Shown here in pieces: positions 1 through 5,915 of a stretch of 14,806 nucleotides of DNA. Position 1 is the stretch's first letter, and every line of letters begins with the position of its first letter. The stretch is from JBAWVR01 sp037147155. GTDB taxonomy: Bacteria > Patescibacteriota > Minisyncoccia > Phycocordibacterales > GWA1-40-21. The stretch spans positions 1 through 14,806 of the forward strand of contig JBAWVR010000019.1 in the NCBI GenBank assembly GCA_037147155.1, read 5' to 3'. The notes below the pieces were generated by a model. The model had not been told where the DNA came from and did not search any database. It worked only from the letters and a program-made list of their open reading frames with translations. Both the position numbers and the translations under genes were made by a program.

Positions 1-164
1 TTATAGGACCGGCTCTAGCATCTCTACTATTTTATCTTTCTGACGCCAATCGTCATCTTATCTCTAGTTATCTCACTTTTGATGTTCATAACATGTTTTT
101 GGTTTTGGCAGCCATTATGCTATTTGGTATTTTCTTCTCATTAAGAATTAAAGATTCGAAATAA
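1..164 (+). CDS. C-terminal fragment of a multi-pass membrane transporter (probably MFS)
   Basis: The reading frame is open from the window edge (first full codon at base 3) and ends with TAA at 162-164, giving the last 53 residues of a protein whose start lies outside the window. The visible part begins with GPALASLLFYL, a Gly/Pro/Ala-rich helix typical of late MFS segments. A short loop follows, then a clear final membrane helix (MFLVLAAIMLFGIFFSL), and the chain ends in the basic cytosolic tail RIKDSK. This fits the last two helices of a major facilitator transporter, but no family signature motif is present, so another polytopic transporter is possible. It ends inside a bidirectional terminator shared with the convergent gene. 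Confidence 0.6.
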   Translation, partial: IGPALASLLFYLSDANRHLISSYLTFDVHNMFLVLAAIMLFGIFFSLRIKDSK

Positions 165-213
165 TTGCCCAAAAATAAAATCACCCGATGGGTGATTTTA
201 TTTTTTGGCAATT
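163..213. terminator. Bidirectional Rho-independent terminator between convergent genes
   Basis: This is a near-perfect 51-bp palindrome. The outer arms AATTGCC (163-169) and GGCAATT (207-213) flank AAAAATAAAA / TTTTATTTTT and the GC core TCACCC (181-186) / GGGTGA (190-195), with a 3-nt loop. There is an A-tract on one side and a T-tract on the other, so it can end transcription from both directions. It overlaps the stop codons of both neighbouring genes. Confidence 0.9.
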
Positions 214-550
214 ATTTCTGTCCCTGTTTAAATTGTTTCTGAACATTCTTCCAGTGTGACTTCATATCAGCCACCACTTTCTGTAGTTCTTCTGGATCAA
301 TATTCTTAGCTCCAGCATATTTCTTAGCGACAGCATCGATTGCTGCATGATATCCTCCTTCGGTCACTTCTTTCATTTTTTCAATCTTCTCCATTACTTC
401 ACCTTTAGCCTTTAGAGTCCAACCCTTAATCTGCTTCTTAACCTTAGCACCTTCTTTGGTACCATAGAGAAAGTAAGCTCCAGCCGCAGCAGCTGCCACA
501 GCCGCCAAACCTAGAACTACTTTACCGCTATTTGAATTTTTCTTTGCCAT
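212..550 (-). CDS. YtxH-like small membrane-anchored protein
   Basis: A 112-residue protein with a short basic N-terminus (MAKKNSNSGK), one Ala/Gly-rich membrane helix at about residues 10-29, and then a long charged Lys/Glu-rich region predicted to be helical or coiled-coil. This matches the YtxH / general-stress membrane protein type, in which an N-terminal anchor is followed by a cytoplasmic amphipathic helix. Such proteins are found near DUF948 proteins in Firmicutes, and a DUF948-like gene lies just upstream here (36-nt gap). It is the last gene of the 212-2396 operon. No catalytic residues are seen and no precise role can be assigned. The Shine-Dalgarno signal is weak. Confidence 0.7.
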   Translation of the reverse strand: MAKKNSNSGKVVLGLAAVAAAAAGAYFLYGTKEGAKVKKQIKGWTLKAKGEVMEKIEKMKEVTEGGYHAAIDAVAKKYAGAKNIDPEELQKVVADMKSHWKNVQKQFKQGQK

Positions 551-586
551 GTTTTTACCCGTATAAAAGGGTTAATTAATTAATAA

Positions 587-877
587 CTACTCCGCCTTTT
601 TACCAGACTTCTTCTTGGTGTTAAAATTTGGTAAAAAGAAAGAGATGATTTTGTTCCAGATCTTATCTGGTGCAGTAGAATTTTTAAGATTTTTACCTAT
701 TGCTTCTATACTATCAGCCATACCTTCAGTGCCTTTACGAAAAGCAATCGAGATTCGCTCAACATTACGCAAAATTCTAACTACGTAAAATATTACCCAC
801 AACAAACCGATAGCCACCACAATCACAGCTGTGGTAGTAATAAAAAAGAAAATATCGGCGTGAATTAAAGTGTCCAT
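587..877 (-). CDS. Single-pass membrane protein, DUF948-like
   Basis: A 96-residue protein with one long hydrophobic helix (about residues 9-33), followed by RILRNVERISIAFRKGTEGMADSIEAIGKNL, an amphipathic helix with hydrophobic residues spaced as in DUF948 (YoxC-type) proteins, and a Lys-rich tail. The family is of unknown function and usually sits beside YtxH proteins, as here. The start codon lies 2 nt after the stop of the upstream Gmad2 gene (TAATTATG), so translation is probably coupled. The gene ends in TAG, which shows that amber is a working stop in this genome. The family call is tentative because the protein is short. Confidence 0.6.
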   Translation of the reverse strand: MDTLIHADIFFFITTTAVIVVAIGLLWVIFYVVRILRNVERISIAFRKGTEGMADSIEAIGKNLKNSTAPDKIWNKIISFFLPNFNTKKKSGKKAE

Positions 878-879
878 AA

Positions 880-1449
880 TTACTTTATATTATCGCTTAT
901 TTTAGGCATAAAGACAACCGGCACAAACAGTGCATCGTCTTTTTCAGTCATACCAGATGGATTATCTTTGATAAGTTCAATATATCCTTGTGTGCGTGTA
1001 GCAACAGAAAAATTCATAATGGCTTCAAAGTTTACAAAATCGTCGGTCATCCAATCACTGCCAGATTTAACTACACCATACGACAAAGTCTTACCATCGA
1101 CAGTTTTAAGTTTAACAGGAAAACTTCCTTCAAAAAACCATAAACCACGGGCTTGTCCAGTAATCTTGACTGGACTGGTTATTTCTTCTTTTGGCCTAGG
1201 TGCAGTCAAAGTAATGATATTGGCTTTTATCAACATATTACCCGCCTCCTCTGTAAAAGTTTTACCAGCTCGATCAGTACACTGTTTAGGATAACTCTCT
1301 GTTACGGCAAACCCTGATTTTACACAATCTTCAAAATCTACCGCCATACCACGATCAAGCCTCAACCAGTCAAAAGCCATAATAGTAAATATACCTCCAA
1401 CAATAAGGAGAATTATCACCACGATAATAATGACGATCTTTTTATCCAT
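880..1449 (-). CDS. Membrane-anchored protein with Gmad2 immunoglobulin-like domain
   Basis: A 189-residue protein. Residues 5-26 form an N-terminal membrane anchor. Residues 39-66 carry a DC..SG..V.ESYP.QC segment (Cys42, Cys57), seen in other CPR surface proteins. Residues 78-181 match the Gmad2 domain pattern: I.LT.P.....I.SPV.ITG.ARG.WFFE..FPVKL...DG, then DWMTDDFV.FEA...F. Gmad2 is an Ig-like fold linked to spore germination proteins in Firmicutes but widespread in extracytoplasmic proteins of non-sporulating bacteria; its ligand is unknown. The protein is inferred to be anchored in the membrane with its domain outside. The two Cys residues could be substrates of the thioredoxin-like protein encoded 8 nt upstream. 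Confidence 0.8.
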   Translation of the reverse strand: MDKKIVIIIVVIILLIVGGIFTIMAFDWLRLDRGMAVDFEDCVKSGFAVTESYPKQCTDRAGKTFTEEAGNMLIKANIITLTAPRPKEEITSPVKITGQARGLWFFEGSFPVKLKTVDGKTLSYGVVKSGSDWMTDDFVNFEAIMNFSVATRTQGYIELIKDNPSGMTEKDDALFVPVVFMPKISDNIK

Positions 1450-1457
1450 AAATCAAA

Positions 1458-1874
1458 CTACTTCTTAGCCGGCAGTGTACAACCGGTCTTTGCTGCCAAT
1501 TCCTCAAGTGTGTTCCATCCTGCATAGCCGACAACACTAGTTGTGGTTCCAGTTTTTGCATCAAGCCCAAGAAAGGTTGGAAAACCTTCAATGTTTTTAT
1601 TCAAACACTCCTTTTCTTGATTACCACATTCGTTGTATTTTATAAGCTTCCAAGCATTACCCATTTCAGCCTTAAACTCCTGACAATGGGCACACCAAGA
1701 TGCTCCATATTCTTGCCAACCCTTATCAGCCACACATTGAGTAAACTGAGCGAAATCAATACCCAAAGATCCCAAGGGATTTGCTCCGGCTGGTTTCAAA
1801 AAATATGCGCCACCTCCCAGAATGATCGCTGCCAAAATTATAAAACCTGCAGCAATTTTAATTTGTTCTTTCAT
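1458..1874 (-). CDS. Membrane-anchored thioredoxin-like protein (CAHC active site)
   Basis: A 138-residue protein. Residues 6-27 form a signal-anchor helix, so the thioredoxin part should face the outside. The active site is YGASWCAHCQ (Cys61-Cys64), the CxxC of thiol-disulfide exchange proteins. GFPTF at 98-101 carries the cis-Pro equivalent (Pro99). Extra cysteines at 47, 83, 90 and 132 are typical of the thioredoxin-like domain found fused to or beside VKOR proteins, so it may be a VKOR-type or CcdA-type partner. The CcdA-like membrane protein at 2514-3299 is a plausible electron donor. It lies in the middle of the operon, 9 nt after the upstream gene. It could act as reductant or oxidant; the sequence does not decide. 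Confidence 0.85.
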   Translation of the reverse strand: MKEQIKIAAGFIILAAIILGGGAYFLKPAGANPLGSLGIDFAQFTQCVADKGWQEYGASWCAHCQEFKAEMGNAWKLIKYNECGNQEKECLNKNIEGFPTFLGLDAKTGTTTSVVGYAGWNTLEELAAKTGCTLPAKK

Positions 1875-1883
1875 AGTATTAAA

Positions 1884-2396
1884 TTATTCTTTACAACAAT
1901 CAACTAATCTACCGACGATATCTTCCGTGCTCCAAGCCTTACCATCTGCTGGACCATCTTCCACACCACAAACATGTATTTCATGAGCCTTGATAATGTC
2001 AAAACGAATAGCCCAAAACATGGAATACATTTTATAACCACCGTCAAACATTTCTTTAGCTTCATCTTTCTTGCCATCAGTTTGAAGCTTTGTACCTACC
2101 TCCATCATACGCATAGCCGCTGACAAGAGATGTTTGGATAAACACCAACTTTCTCCTTCAGTCTTTGGCAAAAGTCGCTTCATGAGTATTTTTCTTTGTT
2201 CGCGAACTTCATTTAGTAAATCTAGGTATTCTGGTTTACGAGTTTTTTCAGCAGTAAAATACAGGTGTTCTTCAGCTCCAATTAAATTCATAATGCCAAT
2301 AGACACGTCTTCCTCAGTGGTAATGTCCAACTCGCCTTTTTTCTTTAATTCTTCTAATTTTTTAAGGATTTCCTCCATTGTTTGATTCATTTTCAT
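1884..2396 (-). CDS. Conserved hypothetical protein, helical, CPR-type
   Basis: I do not recognise a characterised family. The protein is about 170 residues, soluble and mostly helical. It opens with a charged helix (MEEILKKLEELKKKGEL) and then reads DITTEEDVSIGIMNLIGAEEHLYFTAEKT. A central RMMEVGTKLQTDGKKDEAKEMFDGGYKMYSMFW looks TPR-like, and the C-terminus is Cys-containing (CGVEDG, DCCKE). The frame stays open to a start at 2417, but I chose the ATG at 2396 because the promoter -10 box (2403-2408) lies between the two. MNQT at 2390 is an alternative. It is the first gene of the five-gene operon, so it is probably linked to the envelope redox and surface genes downstream, but no activity can be named. 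Confidence 0.7.
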   Translation of the reverse strand: MKMNQTMEEILKKLEELKKKGELDITTEEDVSIGIMNLIGAEEHLYFTAEKTRKPEYLDLLNEVREQRKILMKRLLPKTEGESWCLSKHLLSAAMRMMEVGTKLQTDGKKDEAKEMFDGGYKMYSMFWAIRFDIIKAHEIHVCGVEDGPADGKAWSTEDIVGRLVDCCKE

Positions 2397-2402
2397 AAGG
2401 CT

Positions 2403-2411
2403 ATTATACCA
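2403..2411 (-). promoter_or_regulatory. Extended -10 promoter of the 212-2396 operon, leaderless arrangement
   Basis: On the minus strand TGGTATAAT is a perfect TATAAT with the TGn extension. Six nucleotides (AGCCTT) separate it from the ATG at 2396, so transcription should begin at or next to the start codon. A TTTGCT or TTGACG-like -35 exists only at off-optimal spacing, which fits reliance on the extended -10. Confidence 0.7.
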
Positions 2412-2448
2412 TACCAAAAACCGTCAAAGCAAAGGCGGCTAAAACAAC

Positions 2449-2497
2449 AAAACCAAGGTCAGACCTTGGATCGGGAAAAAGGTCTGACCTTGGTTTT
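2449..2497. repeat. Nested palindrome (CCAAGGTC family), probable terminator
   Basis: The 19-nt arms 2449-2467 and 2479-2497 are perfect inverted copies around an 11-nt loop. Each arm is itself largely palindromic (CCAAGGTC-A-GACCTTGG and its mirror). T-rich runs follow on both strands, so it can end the CcdA transcript that stops at 2514. It shares AACCAAGGTC with the element at 4848-4910, which points to a dispersed repeat family and not a one-off terminator. Confidence 0.85.
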
Positions 2498-2513
2498 TTG
2501 CCCTTTAAAACAC

Positions 2514-3299
2514 CTACAGTGCCAAAATAAGCAGACCCAAGAGAATCATCGCCAAGGCCAACCAAATATGTGCCGACTTGGTTTGACTACGACGCATTTT
2601 GTCCACAGCATCATATACCTTTGGTCGAGCGGCCAAATACAAAATCACAAACAGCGGCGAGACAAAAATTAGATTATACACCAACAAATATAACCAACCC
2701 CAGACATGATAACTAGCATCATGAAGAATACCGAGGACAAACAAATACGGACCACCGGTACATGGGAACTCAAACATTCCTACAAGTACCCCGAGCAAAA
2801 GTGCAGCCGGGATTGTTCCTCTCTTAATTATCGGTGCTAAATATTTATGAGCAAAATTTGGAATTTTTAGTTGGATCGGAAAATTGGGAATCAAAACATC
2901 CAAGACTTCCAAAACTCCGACCAAAATAATAATCAAAGCTCCAGCTCGTGATAAACCGTGAGGAATATTGAAGAAACTCAAGACCTGAAGCAAGCCAACG
3001 CCAATCAAGAAATACACCGCAAAAATACCAAAGATATATGTGAAGCCAGCTTTTAACACAAACTTTCTGTCGTGACCCAAACTAAACAAAAAAGCAATTG
3101 TCAGAAACAACACAGAAAAAGCACATGGATTCACACTGTCCACCAGTGCCGCCACACCGATCATGATTGGTGTCATCCAATTACCAACCGCCCAAGCGCC
3201 AGTATTAAAATGAAAATTACCAAAGAAGTATAATCCGGCCAAACATAGCAAAAATATTATTGCCAATATTGATCCCCAATTCTTTTTTAAAAATTCCAT
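2514..3299 (-). CDS. CcdA/DsbD-type thiol-disulfide transporting membrane protein
   Basis: A 261-residue polytopic protein with about seven hydrophobic segments. The first anchor is at about 10-27; after a short external loop the core begins near residue 42. The family signatures are present: DSVNPCAFS (Cys59) at the start of core helix 1 and FEFPCTGGPYL (Cys180) in the matching later helix. In CcdA/DsbD these two cysteines form the redox pair that passes electrons from cytoplasmic thioredoxin across the membrane to extracytoplasmic thioredoxin-like proteins. The thioredoxin-like protein at 1458-1874 is a plausible partner. Start and upstream stop read TAATATG, so it should be translationally coupled to the PAP2 gene. 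The gene ends in TAG. Confidence 0.85.
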   Translation of the reverse strand: MEFLKKNWGSILAIIFLLCLAGLYFFGNFHFNTGAWAVGNWMTPIMIGVAALVDSVNPCAFSVLFLTIAFLFSLGHDRKFVLKAGFTYIFGIFAVYFLIGVGLLQVLSFFNIPHGLSRAGALIIILVGVLEVLDVLIPNFPIQLKIPNFAHKYLAPIIKRGTIPAALLLGVLVGMFEFPCTGGPYLFVLGILHDASYHVWGWLYLLVYNLIFVSPLFVILYLAARPKVYDAVDKMRRSQTKSAHIWLALAMILLGLLILAL

Positions 3300-3300
3300 A

Positions 3301-4020
3301 TTATCTTTTTACAATATTAACTCCTAAAATAATCCAAAAAGCTCCGACAGCAAATCCAGTCAGTACATCAATCGGATAATGTACTCCAAGATACAGGCGA
3401 GAGAAACCGACGGTCAAAATAATTAGTCCACCAATTATCCATGCAATAATTCTAGACCAGCCAGCGAGAGAATATTTCTGTGAGATAAACCAAGCAGCTA
3501 GACCGATTACCGCCATGGCCGTCACCGAATGTCCACTAAAAAATGAGTACCCATTTTCAGCTACCAAGTGCCAGCCAATAAACGGGCGTTCGCGCATGAC
3601 GATATGTTTGACCACCCACATTGATCCAGCCGAACCACAAATTGTGACAAGCCAAGTAATTAATGTTTCCCATTTCTTTTTCAAAATTAACCACACAAAC
3701 ACTCCAGCGAGGACAGCCATCACACTACCGAATTCAAACAAATTGGACACAAACACCATGACAGAAGTCATAGATTCGGAACGCCAAGCAAAAATTGTTT
3801 TGAGTGTTACACCATCAAGGACTGACAGTCTCGTAATTTTGGTCATGAAAAATCCTAAAACGAAAATCAAAACCCAAAAAGCCACGACATCGTAAACCGT
3901 TCTCCAACTAAATTTAAAATTTTTCAATTCTTGCCCAATTGGCTGGCGTGATAGCGACGCCATGAGTAAGGTCACGGCCGTACCAAACACCAAAATAAAG
4001 ACAAAGTATAAATAAATCAT
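3301..4020 (-). CDS. PAP2-family membrane phosphatase
   Basis: A 239-residue protein with about six membrane helices carrying all three signatures of the phosphatidic-acid-phosphatase type 2 superfamily. Motif 1 is KHIVMRERP (Lys138, Arg145-Pro146). Motif 2 is SGH (162-164), with His164 as the likely acid/base. Motif 3 is SRLYLGVHYPIDV (Arg208, His214 as nucleophile, Asp218). Members remove phosphate from lipid phosphates such as undecaprenyl diphosphate or phosphatidate at the outer face of the membrane; the substrate here cannot be told. It is the first gene of a two-gene unit with the CcdA-like gene, and its promoter is back to back with that of rsmG. Confidence 0.9.
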   Translation of the reverse strand: MIYLYFVFILVFGTAVTLLMASLSRQPIGQELKNFKFSWRTVYDVVAFWVLIFVLGFFMTKITRLSVLDGVTLKTIFAWRSESMTSVMVFVSNLFEFGSVMAVLAGVFVWLILKKKWETLITWLVTICGSAGSMWVVKHIVMRERPFIGWHLVAENGYSFFSGHSVTAMAVIGLAAWFISQKYSLAGWSRIIAWIIGGLIILTVGFSRLYLGVHYPIDVLTGFAVGAFWIILGVNIVKR

Positions 4021-4027
4021 AAGGTAG

Positions 4028-4036
4028 ATTATAACA
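4028..4036 (-). promoter_or_regulatory. Extended -10 promoter of the PAP2-CcdA unit
   Basis: The minus strand reads TGTTATAAT, a perfect TATAAT with TGn. Seven nucleotides separate it from the ATG at 4020, so a leaderless transcript is predicted. It lies 7 bp from the rsmG -10 element, so polymerases bound at the two sites would overlap. Confidence 0.7.
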
Positions 4037-4043
4037 CAAAATG

Positions 4044-4052
4044 TGCTAGGAT
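4044..4052 (+). promoter_or_regulatory. Extended -10 promoter of rsmG
   Basis: TGCTAGGAT ends 6 nt before the ATG at 4059. No Shine-Dalgarno site lies in the gap (ATAGAC), so a leaderless start is predicted. Confidence 0.6.
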
Positions 4053-4058
4053 ATAGAC

Positions 4059-4766
4059 ATGAGTGATTTTAAGCATTTATTAAAAGACCATGATATTGAC
4101 CTATCCCCAGAGAAACTAGCTGAGCTAGATACCCTGGTGGCGGAGCTTTTATTATGGAATGAAAAGACCAACCTAACTGCTATCCGTGAAGCCAAAGATG
4201 TCTGGATTAAGCATATTTTGGACTCTTTGACCATTTTGCCAGTTTTACCCGAAGGCCCTTTCGCCATGATTGATATTGGATCAGGTGCTGGCTTCCCTGG
4301 ACTACCTTTAAAGATTGCTCGACCGGACGCTGATATTATTTTCTTGGAAGCCGTTCGCAAGAAGACAGACTTTATTGACCATGTTATCGAAAAGCTGGGT
4401 TTGACCGAAGCCCAGACCGCCAATCGTCGTGCTGAGGATTTGGGACGAGACCGAGACTATCGTGAGCAATTTGATGTGGCTACCGCTCGGGCCGTCGCTT
4501 ATCTACCAACTCTTGTGGAGTATGCTTTGCCGTTTTTGAAAGAAGGCGGAATATTTATTGCACAAAAAGGTTTTAATGATGACTTTGCCGAGGAACTTGC
4601 GGCCGCTGATTTAGCTCTCAAAACTTTGGGTGGTAAAGTGCGCGAAGTTCGTGAAATTGAATTACCTGGAGTGGACCGCCGTGCTCTCGTTATTATTGAA
4701 AAGTTTCTACCAACTCCTGCCGAATATCCCCGCCCCGACGGCATTCCAAAACAAAAACCTCTTTAA
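4059..4766 (+). CDS. rsmG: 16S rRNA (guanine-527-N7)-methyltransferase RsmG
   Basis: A 235-residue protein close to the usual length of RsmG (GidB), which methylates N7 of G527 in the 16S rRNA 530 loop using S-adenosylmethionine. Family marks in order: LLWNEKTNLTAIRE (residues 31-44), WIKHILDSL (49-57), and the SAM-binding motif MIDIGSGAGFPGLPL (70-84). These are followed by the acidic strand end IIFLEAVRKKTDFI and later ATARAVAYLPTLVEYALPFLKEGG. The C-terminus PAEYPRPDGIPKQKPL matches the usual RsmG end (YPR..G.P.K.PL). It is a single-gene unit followed by palindromic repeats. Confidence 0.95.
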   Translation: MSDFKHLLKDHDIDLSPEKLAELDTLVAELLLWNEKTNLTAIREAKDVWIKHILDSLTILPVLPEGPFAMIDIGSGAGFPGLPLKIARPDADIIFLEAVRKKTDFIDHVIEKLGLTEAQTANRRAEDLGRDRDYREQFDVATARAVAYLPTLVEYALPFLKEGGIFIAQKGFNDDFAEELAAADLALKTLGGKVREVREIELPGVDRRALVIIEKFLPTPAEYPRPDGIPKQKPL

Positions 4767-4792
4767 TCCACTCTGCCATTCCAAGCCTGACC

Positions 4793-4811
4793 CCTGCCTA
4801 CCGGCAGGCAG
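4793..4811. repeat. GC-rich CTGCC/GGCAG palindrome downstream of rsmG
   Basis: CTGCCT (4794-4799) and AGGCAG (4806-4811) form an inverted repeat around ACCGGC. It is flanked by ATTCC at about 4772-4776 and GGAAT at about 4814-4818, which extend the inverted symmetry. This composition differs from the AT-rich surroundings and resembles the short dispersed palindromes seen in many bacterial intergenic regions, including CPR genomes. Confidence 0.55.
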
Positions 4812-4847
4812 AAGGAATCCAGTCTTCTACTGTTTTACATCTCTCTA

Positions 4848-4910
4848 AACCAAGGTCGGTCCTTGGTTTAGAGTTGTTTTATAAGGGTTAACCAAGGACC
4901 GACCTTGGTT
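4848..4910. repeat. Paired palindrome (AACCAAGG family), bidirectional terminator
   Basis: Two 21-nt arms (4848-4868 and 4890-4910) are perfect inverted copies across a 21-nt spacer. Each arm alone also forms an 8-bp hairpin (AACCAAGG ... CCTTGGTT, 5-nt loop). The right arm is followed by TTTGATTTG. It lies between the convergent rsmG and methyltransferase genes and probably terminates both. It shares AACCAAGGTC with the element at 2449-2497. Confidence 0.85.
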
Positions 4911-4931
4911 TTTGATTTGTAATGCTGTTTT

Positions 4932-5483
4932 TTAAATCCTATACAAAAACAAATTTCTAGAAAGTTTGCCGTCGTGTTCCACTTTTACGATTTTCTCTGA
5001 TGTCTTACCTACAAAAGGATAATCACAGGTGACTATCATCGTACCCTTGGCGCATTGTTTTTCCATAATTGGCATCAACCTAGCGATGACCTTTGGATAA
5101 AGATAACAATATATATGGGTAGCTTTGGCTAAATCAGTTTTAAAAATATTTTGATAAACAATTTTAATATTAGTCTTTCTAGTAGCCCAACGAGCAAAGA
5201 AAAACGGTATAAGCCCCTTCTCGATTCCCACTGCTTTAATCTGAGGGAACAATCTCTTGGCTTCCAACAAAACCTTGGCATTACCACAACCTAGGTCATA
5301 CAACACAGAGTTATTATTAAGATCCAGTAGCTTTATTGCCTCGGCCACGGCAATATCTTTGGTTGGCACAAAAGGCACATCCGTCATTAATAAATCATAG
5401 ACTTTTAGACCAAAAATAAATAAATATACCAGGAATAATAAAACCAAAATAATATTAAGGGATACAAAAATAAAAAATATCAT
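4932..5483 (-). CDS. Membrane-anchored class I SAM methyltransferase, FAM173/ATPSCKMT-like
   Basis: A 183-residue protein. Residues 2-26 form a membrane anchor. The linker has VPFVPT (36-41). Motif I is LYDLGCGNAKVLLEA (61-75), the glycine-rich SAM loop. The acidic end of strand 2 is GIE (86-88), and a late CDYPF (153-157) lies where other family members have an aromatic motif. The order (N-terminal helix, P-F-V-P-T, D-[IL]-G-[SC]-G, G-x-E, C-x-[FY]-P-F) is that of the FAM173 family, whose eukaryotic members methylate a lysine of the ATP synthase c-subunit or the ADP/ATP carrier. That assignment is from remembered family patterns; the bacterial substrate is unknown. It is a single-gene unit with a predicted leaderless promoter. 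Confidence 0.75.
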   Translation of the reverse strand: MIFFIFVSLNIILVLLFLVYLFIFGLKVYDLLMTDVPFVPTKDIAVAEAIKLLDLNNNSVLYDLGCGNAKVLLEAKRLFPQIKAVGIEKGLIPFFFARWATRKTNIKIVYQNIFKTDLAKATHIYCYLYPKVIARLMPIMEKQCAKGTMIVTCDYPFVGKTSEKIVKVEHDGKLSRNLFLYRI

Positions 5484-5489
5484 TTGATT

Positions 5490-5498
5490 ATTGTAACA
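5490..5498 (-). promoter_or_regulatory. Extended -10 promoter of the methyltransferase gene
   Basis: The minus strand reads TGTTACAAT, ending 6 nt (AATCAA) before the ATG at 5483. There is no Shine-Dalgarno site, so a leaderless start is predicted. Confidence 0.6.
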
Positions 5499-5514
5499 TG
5501 ATTTTATATATACA

Positions 5515-5540
5515 GAAAAACTCCCTTACGGGAGTTTTTC
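5515..5540. terminator. Rho-independent terminator downstream of the DUF378 gene
   Basis: A perfect 11-bp stem GAAAAACTCCC / GGGAGTTTTTC with loop TTAC. It carries A and T tracts and is symmetric, so it can act in both directions. It separates the DUF378 gene from the methyltransferase promoter. A second small palindrome, TTCAGAA-CA-TTCTGAA, lies at 5544-5559 just before the DUF378 stop codon. Confidence 0.9.
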
Positions 5541-5566
5541 TAATTCAGAACATTCTGAAGACGATA

Positions 5567-5758
5567 TTATTCAGTCTTCTTGAAAGCTGCAACGATCATC
5601 CATAGAGCGGATAGACCGACCAAATCATAAACAACTGTAGCAACTGTGCCGGCGCCAAAGATAGCGGCGACAAGGTTGAAGTTGAAGAAACCGATTAGAC
5701 CCCAGTTCAAAGCACCAACGACGGTGAGAACCCAGGTGACCCAATACAATGTTTTCAT
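5567..5758 (-). CDS. DUF378 family small membrane protein
   Basis: A 63-residue protein with two membrane helices joined by a short turn. The core VVGALNWGLIGFFNFNLVAAIFG, then VVYDLVGLSALW, is the DUF378 (YuzA-like) signature: G-x-LNWGL-x-G and YxLVGLxA. Function is unknown; members are small inner-membrane proteins of usual length 60-80. It is a single-gene unit. A TATAAT box lies at 5800-5805 on the minus strand, giving a leader of about 35 nt, unlike the leaderless neighbours. No clear Shine-Dalgarno site is seen. Confidence 0.9.
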   Translation of the reverse strand: MKTLYWVTWVLTVVGALNWGLIGFFNFNLVAAIFGAGTVATVVYDLVGLSALWMIVAAFKKTE

Positions 5759-5799
5759 AGATTTTTATATTTTAAAAGTAGTTACGACCTTTCTTATAT

Positions 5800-5805
5800 A
5801 TTATA
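5800..5805 (-). promoter_or_regulatory. -10 box of the DUF378 gene
   Basis: TATAAT on the minus strand, about 41 nt upstream of the ATG at 5758. No good -35 is visible (TTCCAC at 17-bp spacing is a poor match). Confidence 0.45.
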
Positions 5806-5841
5806 CACCCAGCAAAAAGAAAGTGGAACACATCTTGAAGA

Positions 5842-5870
5842 TTGACATCCGAATTTTTGGGGTTCATAAT
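5842..5870 (+). promoter_or_regulatory. Consensus sigma-70-type promoter of the BtpA-like gene
   Basis: TTGACA (5842-5847), a 17-bp spacer and CATAAT (5865-5870) give a near-consensus promoter with predicted start near 5877. TTTTTGGGG at 5854-5862 in the spacer is inverted as CCCCAAAAA at 5888-5896 in the leader, a possible operator or leader hairpin. A strong Shine-Dalgarno site GGAGGT (5905-5910) precedes the ATG by 5 nt. Confidence 0.75.
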
Positions 5871-5915
5871 TAACCAAAAGTTCCCCACCCCAAAAACCCA
5901 ATATGGAGGTCTCAC

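Noticed and set aside
4046..4423. Antisense open frame over rsmG
   Set aside because: It lies opposite a confidently identified gene, its product is low in recognisable structure, and it has no start signals.
4630..4848. 72-codon frame running out of rsmG into the intergenic repeats
   Set aside because: It overlaps rsmG in another frame and its tail is a translation of the CTGCC/GGCAG palindrome.
4915..4925. GATTTGTAAT shared with the segment after the Cas12a-like repeat, as a possible target
   Set aside because: Only 10 nt match, part of them would belong to the repeat, and no TTTV motif lies at the right place, so chance is the simpler explanation.
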